Shown: positions 1 to 9,760, counted from the first letter of the stretch. The stretch: 60,801 nucleotides of DNA from Vibrio sp. HI00D65 (GCF_001635455.1 NZ_LWEH01000235.1:1-60801); one strand, 5' to 3'. Notes: generated by a model not told the origin, from the sequence alone. Made by a program: numbers and translations.

Positions 1-63
1 ATTAAACCAAGTGCATACTATGTATAATGAAAAGATATTAAAACAACGATTATTATTACTAAA

Positions 64-810
64 ATGAGTTCCTCACATATTCACTATTTGCTTGCCCTTT
101 GCCTTACTGCAATACCAGTTACCTCACTTGCCGCCCTCAAATATAACGCCCAATATTACAGTCCTGATAGTATTGAAGCCGCTCTTGAAGATATGTCCGA
201 CCCAGGATTCGAATCGAATTATGGAGACTTCGCTAAGATTCGTTCGCAGCTTTACCAACAAGCAGGAATGCAGAACCAACACCTAAATTCTAGTGAGGTT
301 GACGCGCTAGAAAGGTATCAAGATGATGCCTATCAGCCGATAAGAAAAGGCTTAGCGCAAGGGAGGATGGACTCGGAGACAGAAACATTAATTAATGAAA
401 TAGACTCTGCGTTCGAACATGGCATCAAATACAAAGGGACAGTATTTCGTGGGGAGAGCTTACTCTCCGTCTACGGAGAGGCCGTAAAAGTTGGAGATAT
501 CGTCAGTCCTAATTCCTACTTATCAACGTCTATCTCGAAAACGTTGTCATATAATTTTCATAATGGGCAACTTTCTCGCTTTGAACTTACCCTTGGTCAA
601 CATGGGATGGTGATACCTACGGTACGTGATGATGAACTAGAAGTACTCATCAATAGAAACTCTCTGTTTGAGGTCACGGCTATCAACACCACACCAGAGG
701 GCAATCAAGTGATCTATCGTGAAGTCTCGGCAGAACAAGTCGGCAAACGCCCTATAAAAGATCTCCATTCAGGAGAAAACCTCACTGTGACTGAAGCCTG
801 TATCTACTAG
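64..810 (+). CDS. Secreted mono-ADP-ribosyltransferase toxin, Vis-like
   Basis: A 248-residue protein with an N-terminal signal peptide (residues 1 to about 24, ending near SLAA) followed by an ADP-ribosyltransferase fold. The R-S-E signature is visible: R129 in VFRGE, the STS triad at 154-156, and an E-x-E pair at E191/E193 followed by VLI, the arrangement of arginine-specific ARTs such as cholera-toxin-like and Vis enzymes. Size, signal peptide and motif spacing match the Vis toxin described from Vibrio splendidus, so transfer of ADP-ribose from NAD+ to an arginine of a host protein is the likely activity. The target cannot be read from sequence. The gene stands alone at the window's left end and converges on the pilus operon. 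No immunity or translocation partner is visible. The ribosome-binding site is weak. Family call is firm; equating it with Vis is from memory of the family. Confidence 0.85.
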   Translation: MSSSHIHYLLALCLTAIPVTSLAALKYNAQYYSPDSIEAALEDMSDPGFESNYGDFAKIRSQLYQQAGMQNQHLNSSEVDALERYQDDAYQPIRKGLAQGRMDSETETLINEIDSAFEHGIKYKGTVFRGESLLSVYGEAVKVGDIVSPNSYLSTSISKTLSYNFHNGQLSRFELTLGQHGMVIPTVRDDELEVLINRNSLFEVTAINTTPEGNQVIYREVSAEQVGKRPIKDLHSGENLTVTEACIY

Positions 811-846
811 AGAGTTTAACTATTACGCGTTAAGTATTAAGGTAAA

Positions 847-870
847 GGCTGAGAGCGTTAACTCTCGGCC
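847..870. terminator. Hairpin between convergent genes
   Basis: A nine-pair stem (847-855 with 862-870, one G-U type pair) around a six-base loop lies between the ART gene and the usher gene. There is no clear T-tract on either side, so it may act as a weak shared terminator. Confidence 0.45.
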
Positions 871-880
871 TGAACTGGCA

Positions 881-3349
881 TTAATAAACCTTATGAAAGT
901 CGATCAGCTGGAATGTTAGGTCGCTGATCCAAAAATCACCATCTAAATCGACACCTTTTACGAATCGATTATCACCCATTTCTAGGGTGATAATGTATTT
1001 TCCAGCAATCAAGCCCTCAACCATGTAAAAGCCATCGCTTTCTATTTCACTAGAATATTCGGTGCCTTTCTGAATATGTTTAAAATGCAGGTAAGCATTG
1101 CTCTCTATATCTCCCTCCACTGTGCCATCCACACCAAACGACACCACCATTTCAATAGGAGCGTGAGTCTGTCCCACTTGCTTAGTATTCACAAACACTG
1201 GGTTCTGAATTGGGGTTAAATTGAGGTCTAATGCCCTTTCATCGACATAAATAGGTAGCTTTTCTCTAGCTGGCACACTCGCGAACTCAAACCTTCCCTT
1301 CGAATCACTGACAGCACGTTGATCGAGAACCTGTAAGCTGACTCCGGCTATGGGTTGTTTATGATGGTCATACACAATGCCCGTCAGTTTAGAGTGGTTG
1401 TATCGATTCCATTCAACAAACTCGCCGATTTCTTCATCAAAGTAGGTTTTTGCGCCAAATTCCGTGGTCATTTCCACGCTATATCTGTCTCCTGTCCCTT
1501 CCAGTTTAAACAAAAGGTACGGATTCACACGAGCTTCTAGAGAGGCAGTGACTGAGACCGCTTGTTTCTGATAACGTGCGGAAACGCTGGTGGTCAGCTC
1601 TTGAAACATCTTTAGAGGGTCAAGCACGCACTCTTTACAGGCATTTCTCCATGAAAGCTCTGTGCGTTCATGATGCCCAGATCCGTTCACTGTTCCAGAT
1701 ATATTCCATGATGTGTCAGCAAAACCGCTTTTAGCGAGTTCAACAGTATGCAAGTAACTGTCTTGGTAAGTATCTTTCGTATATTGATAATCGCCAGCGT
1801 AGGAAAGGAACAGATTACTCGACACTTTGGCGTTCACTTTTGGCTCCACACTTAACTCGTCGTCATCGTTTCTTACCGTTAAAAAGGCGGTGAGATTGGC
1901 AAGAGACAAGTTGTATTTGAAAACATCATACTCCATCGACTCTAAAGCCAATTCATCGGTCTTATTAAGCTCAATTGATGCAGACTGTTCGCCACCTAAC
2001 AAGATATCAAACTCCATGGGGAACCGATTAAAATCGGGTAACCAACCAATATGTCCAGCAAACCAATGTATCGGTAAATATCTGCCCTGAAAACCGAGTA
2101 AGTCATTGCCATGCTGCCGTCTGAAAGCACTACCAACGGTAAAGTAATCCGCGAGGCCATATTCTAGAGACACAGCGCCCGCTCGATCCGCACCCTCATT
2201 GCCTACCACCTCAACGCCCCACTCATTGCTCGGCAAAAAAGCATCTTCTAACCCAGCAACGGTGATCTCTTCTTCCTGCCACACCCCTTTTGATAAGTAG
2301 TAGCGAAACTTAATGGTGTCACCGGGAGAAATGTTGTCTTCTTCAATAACAAAACGTCCAAACTCATCAGAACGATAAGTCCTTTGGTAGATGCCATTAA
2401 CCAACACATCAATGCTGATATTGGGTTGAGTTGTACGTTCCAATTGTAAGTTGCCGAACTCTGGCTGGCGGTTTCGGTTGGTATAATAGAGCCCGTCTTC
2501 AAGAGTTTGGTTAATCGTAAACACGCTGCCATCCAACAATACATGCCCTAGTTCAAGCGAGCCCTCACCGTCGTTCGTCTCAACCGTGATGTTGTAATAG
2601 ACGATTGGCTGGTCTTCTCTCGAATCGATAGATAATCGGGATAAGGAATGTTTGGTACTTAGAATAGTATCGGAAATGGCATAGACATCACCGCCCTCTT
2701 CACTATCGTGATATACAGACGTTGCTACTCGTGTCGCTAAACCCACCCCAGCAAGGGGCTCGACCGCTGGCACGTTAGAGGCTCTTTTTAACTCCTCCGC
2801 TTTCTTACGGGATTCATTTTTGATCTTTGAGATCCCCGCTTCCAACTCGGTCAAGGAGCTGAATTCTGGCGACACGGTTAGCCGATAGTCATCAATGTCC
2901 CATCGGACTTTGGCAGGGATACACGCTTGTAGACTGTACCAGTGGATATAGGTTTCAGACTCAATCACTTCAAACTTAATTGATTGGATATTATTGTCAT
3001 CGCGATTATTGTTTTCATCGCGATAACAGGCGGCTTGCTCGGTATCGACAATATAGGGAGGAGACTCTCTAGCCACATCTTGCGGCAGGTAGATTTCACA
3101 ATAACCCACGTCATCGCACTGCCCGTTCATCTCTAATAGCGAAAAAGCCGCATTGGATATCGATATGAACGGCTCTTCGTAGTCATCCATCATGACACGA
3201 TAAAAGCTATCACCGGCTTGCCCTACTCGCACCTCTATATGAGCAGGATAGAGTTCACTCGCCTCGCTTTCCTGTTCTGACTGCGAATAAGCGACAAATG
3301 GTAGCAAAGAGCAAAGCAAGATAAGTCGACATAACAGGTGCTGGAACAT
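881..3349 (-). CDS. Outer-membrane fimbrial usher
   Basis: An 822-residue protein with a signal peptide (about residues 1-22, ending VAYSQ), then a long beta-rich region typical of an outer-membrane usher barrel, and near the C-terminus a carboxypeptidase-regulatory-like beta-sandwich (starting GIVYDHHKQPIAGVSL). It would form the pore that accepts chaperone-subunit complexes and polymerises pilus subunits at the surface. It is the last gene of a four-gene operon (pilin, second subunit, chaperone, usher), 54 bases after the chaperone. The chosen ATG at 3349 starts exactly at a good signal peptide; an in-frame GTG at 3364 would add five residues. Sequence is closer to the CS1/TcfC-like alternative ushers than to classical FimD/PapC, judged by overall look only. 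Confidence 0.75.
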   Translation of the reverse strand: MFQHLLCRLILLCSLLPFVAYSQSEQESEASELYPAHIEVRVGQAGDSFYRVMMDDYEEPFISISNAAFSLLEMNGQCDDVGYCEIYLPQDVARESPPYIVDTEQAACYRDENNNRDDNNIQSIKFEVIESETYIHWYSLQACIPAKVRWDIDDYRLTVSPEFSSLTELEAGISKIKNESRKKAEELKRASNVPAVEPLAGVGLATRVATSVYHDSEEGGDVYAISDTILSTKHSLSRLSIDSREDQPIVYYNITVETNDGEGSLELGHVLLDGSVFTINQTLEDGLYYTNRNRQPEFGNLQLERTTQPNISIDVLVNGIYQRTYRSDEFGRFVIEEDNISPGDTIKFRYYLSKGVWQEEEITVAGLEDAFLPSNEWGVEVVGNEGADRAGAVSLEYGLADYFTVGSAFRRQHGNDLLGFQGRYLPIHWFAGHIGWLPDFNRFPMEFDILLGGEQSASIELNKTDELALESMEYDVFKYNLSLANLTAFLTVRNDDDELSVEPKVNAKVSSNLFLSYAGDYQYTKDTYQDSYLHTVELAKSGFADTSWNISGTVNGSGHHERTELSWRNACKECVLDPLKMFQELTTSVSARYQKQAVSVTASLEARVNPYLLFKLEGTGDRYSVEMTTEFGAKTYFDEEIGEFVEWNRYNHSKLTGIVYDHHKQPIAGVSLQVLDQRAVSDSKGRFEFASVPAREKLPIYVDERALDLNLTPIQNPVFVNTKQVGQTHAPIEMVVSFGVDGTVEGDIESNAYLHFKHIQKGTEYSSEIESDGFYMVEGLIAGKYIITLEMGDNRFVKGVDLDGDFWISDLTFQLIDFHKVY

Positions 3350-3403
3350 GTATCTTATCGTCACTCAAACGAGCGCATAAGCACGGACAACATACAGCTC
3401 AAG

Positions 3404-4114
3404 TTATAGAACACATTCGTGCAAAGACTCGTCGTTTTGAACTAGTGAAATCTTTGAGCCTTTTGGAAGCGATTTGGTTAATTCAGCATTACGCAGCAAC
3501 ACCACCTTTTCGCTGTGTTCGTCGACATTCAGTTTGGCGCTGAACTGAAACTTACCATCATTGGTGATCTTGAGGTTCTGTTCATCACATTCAAACTTAA
3601 CATCTTGGACCTCTTCACCTTTTTGTACGTAAACCGGCACATAACTGTTGATGTGGAAGTTAAGCTGGAACGCTGAACCATTGTTAGATCGTACCTTTCT
3701 GGACAGGTCTGGCGGTGAGGCTTCGGGCGCTTTCGCTATCGGAGAGAACCATAGATAAGCACGATATTCACCGTCAGGCATGTCCGCAGGTAAGGCGTTC
3801 ATACGCAGGCGAACGGTGCGTCTTTGGTTGGGTTTGAGTTCACGAATAATCGGTGGTGACACTTTAATCCAATCAGCGATGTTTTCAGACTCAGCAATTT
3901 TGGCATCGGTACGCACCAGCCCACTCGCCTTTACTGATCGGTAGATGGGTTTTATCTCTAGTCGAATCGGTTCATTTGAATTGTTTTCCACCACAATTTT
4001 CTCCGTGACTGAGGTATCAGCATCTAGGACAAAGCGAGTCGGTGCGATAAGGAGTTGAGCGTAGGCTTGTGCAGTGAAAAGTAAGCCGAAAAAGCATGAG
4101 ATAAATAACTTCAT
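3404..4114 (-). CDS. Periplasmic fimbrial chaperone, PapD-like
   Basis: A 236-residue protein with a signal peptide (ending AQAYAQ) followed by two immunoglobulin-like domains. The N-terminal domain begins LLIAPTRFVLDADTSVTEKIVVENN, and later RRTVRLRMN and EYRAYLWFSP are typical of the chaperone strands that donate a beta-strand to unfinished pilin subunits. It should cap the DUF4402-type subunits encoded upstream and deliver them to the usher. Its start overlaps the stop of the upstream subunit gene by four bases (ATGA), indicating translational coupling. Two cysteines in the C-terminal part (near FECDEQ and at the extreme end HECVL) could form a disulphide. Confidence 0.8.
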   Translation of the reverse strand: MKLFISCFFGLLFTAQAYAQLLIAPTRFVLDADTSVTEKIVVENNSNEPIRLEIKPIYRSVKASGLVRTDAKIAESENIADWIKVSPPIIRELKPNQRRTVRLRMNALPADMPDGEYRAYLWFSPIAKAPEASPPDLSRKVRSNNGSAFQLNFHINSYVPVYVQKGEEVQDVKFECDEQNLKITNDGKFQFSAKLNVDEHSEKVVLLRNAELTKSLPKGSKISLVQNDESLHECVL

Positions 4115-4560
4115 TTATAATTGACCTCAAAAGGGATAGTACTGGTATAAAGGCCAGCAGGATGATTAGCGCCAATTTTCACTTTTGCACCAATACACAG
4201 AAGTTTGCTTCTCCCATTCCCTTTAATTTTCGCTCGGCCTCTCTTAGATAAGCCACAGCCAAAATAGAATTTCTTTATACGAAGACGTTTCGATTTTTGA
4301 GAATGGTTGAGATATTGATTAGAAGGGAGCGAAACCACGATCTTTTTTCCCGGCTCACCTTCAACATAAAAACGAACCACGTAAATCTGATCATTGGCTG
4401 GATTAGCATCGGCATTTTGTCCAGAACCAGAGATATACATACCAGGAAATTTCACTTCCATATTTTCAGGAATTATTTCCAGAGCATAGAACGGGCTTGA
4501 ATATAGAGTCAGTCCGATATACATCACGTATTTAACTACGCATTCAAATAGAGAGTTCAT
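4111..4560 (-). CDS. Secreted pilus subunit or tip candidate
   Basis: A 149-residue protein with an N-terminal hydrophobic stretch that could be a signal peptide (ending near FYALE) and a beta-rich body ending TSTIPFEVNYK, a C-terminal pattern like that of DUF4402 pilins (compare VAVDVTYQ in the neighbouring pilin). Two cysteines (FGCGL and LLCIG) may form a disulphide. Unlike the neighbouring pilin it is strongly basic (KSKRLRIKK). It sits between the major pilin and the chaperone gene, so it is probably a minor or tip subunit. I do not recognise a named family for it. Confidence 0.6.
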   Translation of the reverse strand: MNSLFECVVKYVMYIGLTLYSSPFYALEIIPENMEVKFPGMYISGSGQNADANPANDQIYVVRFYVEGEPGKKIVVSLPSNQYLNHSQKSKRLRIKKFYFGCGLSKRGRAKIKGNGRSKLLCIGAKVKIGANHPAGLYTSTIPFEVNYK

Positions 4561-4612
4561 AGTAAAAGCGGCTGCTCTATCACAGCCACAATATTATACT
4601 AGTTTTACTTAA

Positions 4613-5047
4613 TTATTGGTAAGTAACATCAACTGCAACGTTTGCAGTATAAGTACCAGCTACCAGTGTTGCACTTGAAGTACGAGCCGTACCACCAATA
4701 TTAAGATCAGCAGTACCACCAGTTAGAGTTATAGCGTTGTTAAAATCAAACTCAGCAGCGATCGTATTTACACCGTTAACTAAGTTAGTATCAGAAATAC
4801 TTACCGTCACCGTATCACCAGATTCGCCTGAAAGTGTAAACGCCGCAGCTCCTGCATCACCTTGAGCAACAACAATATCTATTGTGTTATCTGAAGTGAT
4901 GATACCGAAATCTAAATCACTCGTTTTTGTCATTGTAATCGCTTGTTTTACTTCTAGTGTTGCATCAAAAGTGTCACTCACAGCAAAAACGTTTGCTGAA
5001 GAGATAGAAAGTGCAGAGACAGCAACAACCTTAAAGACTTTATTCAT
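4613..5047 (-). CDS. DUF4402-type major pilin subunit
   Basis: A 144-residue protein with a clear signal peptide (MNKVFKVVAVSALSISSANVFA) and a Thr/Ala/Gly-rich beta-sandwich containing DLDFGIITSD near the mature N-terminus and ending GTYTANVAVDVTYQ, both typical of DUF4402 proteins that form chaperone-usher fibres. Being first in the operon with an AAGGA-rich ribosome-binding region, it is the likely major structural subunit. The promoter should lie in the AT-rich gap upstream (5048-5599). No cysteines occur in the mature part. Confidence 0.75.
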   Translation of the reverse strand: MNKVFKVVAVSALSISSANVFAVSDTFDATLEVKQAITMTKTSDLDFGIITSDNTIDIVVAQGDAGAAAFTLSGESGDTVTVSISDTNLVNGVNTIAAEFDFNNAITLTGGTADLNIGGTARTSSATLVAGTYTANVAVDVTYQ

Positions 5048-5599
5048 TTCTTTAATCCTTTATATAAAATCGGCTTTATTATTAGGGTTACCTAATAGTC
5101 AACCAGAGTTAACAATTAAGTAACAACAATCCTATTTGTAAAACATATATATTGACACTTATTTATAAAGAAATGGGACGCAGTGAGAATAAGATCACGC
5201 AAATTGATACAAATAACACTAAAAACGACAATGATATTAGATAATTTCATACAAAAATATATAAAACTTGTTTTACATCCTAATCAGTCAATTAATCCAT
5301 TTATTTAATCAAGCACACTTAATTTTTAGAATATAACAAAAAATACAATACGAGATAAATTTGAAGTAAGACGAAAAAACGGCATATATAGTTCATCATA
5401 TTGTAATAAATTCTCAAATTTGAAACAATCTAGAGAAAGCTCAACCTTATAATAAAATTGAAATAATAACTGACCAGAGGTTCAATTATTTTACCTCACT
5501 ATTGATGGTGTATTAAAAATAAGACATATTAAATTATCTATCATCATTATTTATTACGGTGATTAAGACTATTAAATACTATCTAAAAAGGAGAATAAT
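5048..5599. other. AT-rich intergenic region upstream of pilin operon
   Basis: About 550 bases without a convincing gene. It is very AT-rich and must contain the promoter of the leftward pilin operon. I see no clear operator, repeat or RNA gene in it. Confidence 0.5.
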
Positions 5600-5722
5600 T
5601 TGAAATTAATGACTGATTCTGTGATTTGCTCTAATGTCCTATTCGGTTCCATTTCTCAAGAGCTTCAAATACAGCAAGGCGCATATACTGAAAGATTGAT
5701 GTACGGCAGATACAAGCAGTAA
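5600..5722 (+). CDS. Possible 40-aa peptide, TTG start
   Basis: A short reading frame starting TTG six bases after an AAAAAGGAG ribosome-binding sequence and running 40 codons to TAA (begins MKLMTDSVICSN, ends YGRYKQ). The internal ATG at 5609 has no separate ribosome-binding site. No domain or signal peptide is recognised. A hairpin with an eight-pair stem follows at 5731-5762. Support is only the ribosome-binding site, the intact frame and the following hairpin. Confidence 0.3.
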   Translation: MKLMTDSVICSNVLFGSISQELQIQQGAYTERLMYGRYKQ

Positions 5723-5730
5723 CAAACCCT

Positions 5731-5762
5731 CCATAGACTCAGAACCCTTTGGCTGTCTATGG
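5731..5762 (+). terminator. Hairpin downstream of small ORF
   Basis: Eight-base arms (CCATAGAC and GTCTATGG) around a 16-base loop, nine bases after the small-ORF stop. No T-tract follows, so termination is uncertain. Confidence 0.35.
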
Positions 5763-6012
5763 TTGACTCGAACCTCCAAATTGTGCACGCTTCGAGTGCT
5801 TTAACCGCACCACTTGGTTGATCCATCTTGCCAACAAATAACCAATCTAAGATACCCAGTCCCCGATTTCAGTCTAATTGAATAGGAATGCAGCACTTTC
5901 CTGCAATTTATTTGTGATCTGGGTTGCACGCGTACCGCATACTATCAGATACTGAACAAAACTAACCTTCAGCCACAGTACACAGTTACCCGTAGACTGT
6001 TCAGGAAATTCA

Positions 6013-7437
6013 ATGAGTTCAGATAATCAGCCAACCTACTTCTTTTTCGATTACGAGACATGGGGCGTGAGCCCAGCGAAAGATCGTCCAAGTCAGTTCG
6101 CCGGCGTTCGTACAGACCAAGATTTTAATATTATTGGTGAGCCATTGGTCATCTACTGCCAACCTCCTGCTGATTATCTACCTGCACCTGAAGCTGCGCT
6201 TATTACTCGAATTACTCCACAAAAAGCCGTGTCTCAAGGCCTACCGGAACCAGAGTTCATCGCTAAGATCCATGCTGAACTTGCAAAGCCAAACACCACA
6301 AGCCTTGGTTACAACAGTATTCGATTCGATGACGAAGTAACGCGATACACCTGTTACCGTAACTTCATTGATCCATACGCATGGAGCTGGCAGAACGGTA
6401 ATTCTCGTTGGGATTTGTTAGATGTGATGCGTGCCGTACACGCGCTGCGCCCAGACGGCATTGTTTGGCCAGAGAATGAAGAAGGTTTCCCGAGCTTCAA
6501 ACTGGAACACCTATCTGTGGCAAATGGCATTGAACACGAAAACGCGCATGACGCGATGGCCGATGTTATTGCAACAATTGAACTCGCGAAAAAGCTGAAA
6601 GCCGCACAACCTAAGATGTTTGATTATCTCTACAACATGCGTCACAAACGTAAGTTGAACGAATTAGTTGACATCGTAAACATGACACCATTGATGCATG
6701 TGTCAGGCATGTTTGGTCGTGACTGCAATTACACAAGCTGGATTGTTCCTATGGCGTGGCACCCTACCAATCAAAACGCGGTGATTGTTGTCGACCTAGC
6801 AAAAGACCCAAGCCCGCTACTCGAACTTGATACTGATGAGCTCAGAGAGAGGCTTTACACCAAGCACAGCGACCTAAATGAAGACGAGCTGCCAGTGCCA
6901 ATTAAGCTGGTTCAACTCAACAAGTGCCCTATTCTAGCGCCAGCCAAAACGTTAACCGCTGAAAATGCTGAAACCATTGGTATTGATCGTCAGCAGTGTT
7001 TGAAGAATCTGGCGATCCTACGCGAACACCCAGAAATTCGTGAAAAATTGATTAGCTTATATTCACAGGAACGTGAGTACGAAAAGAGCGACGATGTAGA
7101 TACCCAACTATACGATGGCTTCTTCTCACCGGCGGATAAAACCGCGATGAACATCATCCGTGAGACTGACCCAAATAACTTAGCAGCGTTAGACATCACC
7201 TTCAGTGACGAGCGCATTAAGCCTTTGTTGTTCCGTTACCGAGCACGTAACTTCCCATGGACGCTAGATGAATCCGAGCAACTTAAGTGGGCAAACCATT
7301 GTCGTGAGTTCTACGAAGGTCGCTTAGAAGAGTATATGCTCAATCTAGAGAACCTCGCACACGAACATGAAAGTGACGAGAAGAAAATGGCTATCTTAAA
7401 AGCGGTGTATCAATACGTAGAAAAGCTAGCTAGTTAA
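6013..7437 (+). CDS. sbcB: Exodeoxyribonuclease I
   Basis: A 474-residue protein, the usual ExoI length. It degrades single-stranded DNA 3' to 5' in recombination and mismatch repair. The DEDDh exonuclease motifs are visible: D13/E15 in FFFDYETWG, the motif II region GYNSIRFDDEVTRY, and HDAMADVIAT carrying the last His and Asp. The SH3-like and C-terminal helical parts follow (QLYDGFFSPADK, LLFRYRARNFPWTL). The ATG follows a TTCAGGAAATTC ribosome-binding region. It is the left boundary of a block that has the same neighbours in other vibrios. Confidence 0.97.
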   Translation: MSSDNQPTYFFFDYETWGVSPAKDRPSQFAGVRTDQDFNIIGEPLVIYCQPPADYLPAPEAALITRITPQKAVSQGLPEPEFIAKIHAELAKPNTTSLGYNSIRFDDEVTRYTCYRNFIDPYAWSWQNGNSRWDLLDVMRAVHALRPDGIVWPENEEGFPSFKLEHLSVANGIEHENAHDAMADVIATIELAKKLKAAQPKMFDYLYNMRHKRKLNELVDIVNMTPLMHVSGMFGRDCNYTSWIVPMAWHPTNQNAVIVVDLAKDPSPLLELDTDELRERLYTKHSDLNEDELPVPIKLVQLNKCPILAPAKTLTAENAETIGIDRQQCLKNLAILREHPEIREKLISLYSQEREYEKSDDVDTQLYDGFFSPADKTAMNIIRETDPNNLAALDITFSDERIKPLLFRYRARNFPWTLDESEQLKWANHCREFYEGRLEEYMLNLENLAHEHESDEKKMAILKAVYQYVEKLAS

Positions 7438-7460
7438 CCCATTATCGAGAGGTGTAAACC

Positions 7461-7832
7461 TTGAAAGAAAGATTGATCAAACTCGTTTATTGCTTAATCT
7501 CCTTCACCTTAATCATAGGTGCTCTCACTGCAGGCAACGCGTTACAACAATACTTAGACACCTCAATCCCAGGCAGTATTTTTGGCATGTTAATTCTGTT
7601 CACTGCCATGGTGATTGGTATTGTGCCGGCACACTGGGTACAGCCTGGTGCCAGCCTAATTATTCGTTTGATGATTTTACTGTTTGTCCCGATCAGTGTC
7701 GGGCTTATGGAACACTTTGACATGCTGATCGCTAACGCACTGCCGATTATGGCGAGTGCAGTGGGTGGCACGCTCATCGTATTAGTCTCTTTATCATGGT
7801 TCTTAGACCGCTTGCTAGCGAGAGGTAAATAA
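7461..7832 (+). CDS. CidA/LrgA family holin-like membrane protein
   Basis: A 123-residue membrane protein with about four hydrophobic segments and the family hallmark [13 protein letters not shown]. CidA/LrgA proteins act at the inner membrane and affect murein hydrolase activity and pyruvate/overflow responses. Starts with TTG after GAGAGGTG. The LrgB partner begins two bases after its stop, so the two form a co-translated pair. Confidence 0.88.
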   Translation: MKERLIKLVYCLISFTLIIGALTAGNALQQYLDTSIPGSIFGMLILFTAMVIGIVPAHWVQPGASLIIRLMILLFVPISVGLMEHFDMLIANALPIMASAVGGTLIVLVSLSWFLDRLLARGK

Positions 7833-7834
7833 CC

Positions 7835-8512
7835 ATGTGGATTCTATTAACTATTATAGTATTTCTGTTTGCTCGTTGGGTAAGTCAGAAAGTAAATTCC
7901 CCTCTATGTAACCCGCTGCTAATTAGCATTGGCATCATTATTCCAATCCTGATGTTCTTTAAAGTCCCTTTCGAGACTTACTACGCAGACAACACTTGGA
8001 TTACGTACATGCTTCAGCCAGCGGTTGTTGCCCTAGCTTATCCGTTATATGAGCAGCTACCTCAAATTCGAGCTAACTGGCGAATCATTACCTTTGCATG
8101 CACGCTGGGTAGTGTGATGTCGATGACGACAGCAGCAATGATTGCCGTCGCTTTCAAAGCCGACCTAAGTTTGATTGCGAGTCTATTGGGCAAATCAGTC
8201 ACCACCCCTATTGCGATGGAAGTATCAAGCCATCTTGGTGGTGAAGCGGCGATTGCTGCAATACTGGTTCTTATCGTTGGACTATTTGGGGCAATTTTTG
8301 CTTACCCTATCTACAATCTAATCGGCATTAAGAGCCCTATTGCTAGAGGCTTAACCATGGGCACGGTTTCTCACGCGTTAGGTACGGCAACTTGCGCTGA
8401 AAAGAACCAAGAAGATGCGGCTTTCAGTTCACTGGCGTTAGTGCTTTGTGGCGTTATCACCTCAATAATCGCACCTAGCGTGTTTAGTATGGTGGTCTGG
8501 TTCTATTCCTAG
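7835..8512 (+). CDS. LrgB/CidB family membrane protein
   Basis: A 225-residue protein with about seven membrane segments and the LrgB signature around KSVTTPIAMEVSSHLGG and RGLTMGTVSHALGTA. It is the obligate partner of the preceding LrgA-like protein in a two-gene operon closed by a strong terminator. Confidence 0.88.
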   Translation: MWILLTIIVFLFARWVSQKVNSPLCNPLLISIGIIIPILMFFKVPFETYYADNTWITYMLQPAVVALAYPLYEQLPQIRANWRIITFACTLGSVMSMTTAAMIAVAFKADLSLIASLLGKSVTTPIAMEVSSHLGGEAAIAAILVLIVGLFGAIFAYPIYNLIGIKSPIARGLTMGTVSHALGTATCAEKNQEDAAFSSLALVLCGVITSIIAPSVFSMVVWFYS

Positions 8513-8534
8513 CCTATACGCCAACAACCCGATT

Positions 8535-8583
8535 AAGCCCAAGCCTAGCCCTGTCGATATCAGTGTTTGCTTGGGCTTTTTAT
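8535..8583 (+). terminator. Rho-independent terminator after lrgB
   Basis: Ten-base arms (AAGCCCAAGC and GCTTGGGCTT) followed by TTTTATT. Confidence 0.8.
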
Positions 8584-8788
8584 TGCCATTTATCCAGCTA
8601 AAAACCGACTATTATGAACAATAAGTGCGATATCAGCTGTAAAAATGGTCCTTGCAATCGATTTCAAGTGTGACCTCACTCTAATTATGCAAACCAATGT
8701 AACAACAACACTACAATAGCGATCATTGTCACAGAAAATTCCTGAGCATTGCATAAACTTAAAGCCTAAGGTCAATTAAGGATTCAAC

Positions 8789-9676
8789 ATGAACAGTCGT
8801 ATTACCCTGGCGCTGGAAAGTGCTCCATCATCAATGAAAGCGCTTTTAAGTGACATCGTATTAGCAGACAACTTTGACGCGACATTGTCTCCAGAACAGT
8901 TCTCTAGCCTACTTCAAGCAAGTGGTTTAGCGGATGACGAACTACGTATCGCACTACTTCCTTTTGCTGCTGCGTATTCATACGCACCGTTATCTGACTT
9001 TTACGTTGGTGCAATCGTGCGTGGTTTGTCTGGTACTTTGTACTTTGGTGCAAACCTTGAAATCGCTGGTGCACAACTTGGCCAAACCGTACACGCTGAA
9101 CAATCGGCAATCAGCCACGCTTGGATGAAAGGTGAGCGCGGCATTTCAGACATCACAATTAACTTCAGCCCTTGTGGTCACTGTCGTCAATTTATGAATG
9201 AGTTGACTACAGCGAAAGAGCTTAAAGTTCAGCTTCCGCAGCGTGATGAAATGTCGCTACAAGAATACCTACCTGATTCATTTGGACCTTCTGATCTTGG
9301 CGTAACAACAGGCTTAATGTCTGAACTCGACCATAAGTACACGACGGAAGAGACGACTCCTATTGTAGTTGAAGCATTAGCAGCGCTTAACCGCAGCCAT
9401 GCGCCATACACTAAAAATTTAAGTGGTGTGTCACTACAGCTAACAACTGGTAAGATCTTTACGGGTGCTTACGCTGAAAACGCAGCATTCAACCCTAGCC
9501 TTCCGCCGCTACAAGTTGCGTTAATTCAACTAAAACTTGCAGGCTTCGACTTTGAACAAATTGAAAGCGCAGCATTGGTTGAAATCGCTGAAGGTAGCAT
9601 CAGCCACCTAGCGGATACACAATCTACATTAGAAGCGATTAATCCCGACATTCCAGTGACTTACTTAGCAATCTAA
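8789..9676 (+). CDS. cdd: Cytidine deaminase
   Basis: A 295-residue protein of the long, two-domain enterobacterial/Vibrio type. It deaminates cytidine and deoxycytidine in pyrimidine salvage. The N-terminal catalytic domain holds the zinc site: HAEQSAI (His-Ala-Glu) and SPCGHCRQF (PCxxC). The second domain is a degenerate copy without the metal ligands. ATG follows TTAAGGATT. Confidence 0.97.
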   Translation: MNSRITLALESAPSSMKALLSDIVLADNFDATLSPEQFSSLLQASGLADDELRIALLPFAAAYSYAPLSDFYVGAIVRGLSGTLYFGANLEIAGAQLGQTVHAEQSAISHAWMKGERGISDITINFSPCGHCRQFMNELTTAKELKVQLPQRDEMSLQEYLPDSFGPSDLGVTTGLMSELDHKYTTEETTPIVVEALAALNRSHAPYTKNLSGVSLQLTTGKIFTGAYAENAAFNPSLPPLQVALIQLKLAGFDFEQIESAALVEIAEGSISHLADTQSTLEAINPDIPVTYLAI

Positions 9677-9706
9677 GTACATCTAATTAACAAACTTTTA
9701 AATAAT

Positions 9707-9734
9707 CAGCCCATTTTTATAGGGCTGTTTTTTT
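9707..9734 (+). terminator. Terminator after cdd
   Basis: CAGCCC and GGGCTG arms followed by seven T residues. Confidence 0.85.
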
Positions 9735-9760
9735 ATGCTTGTAATTAACACCACAACCAA

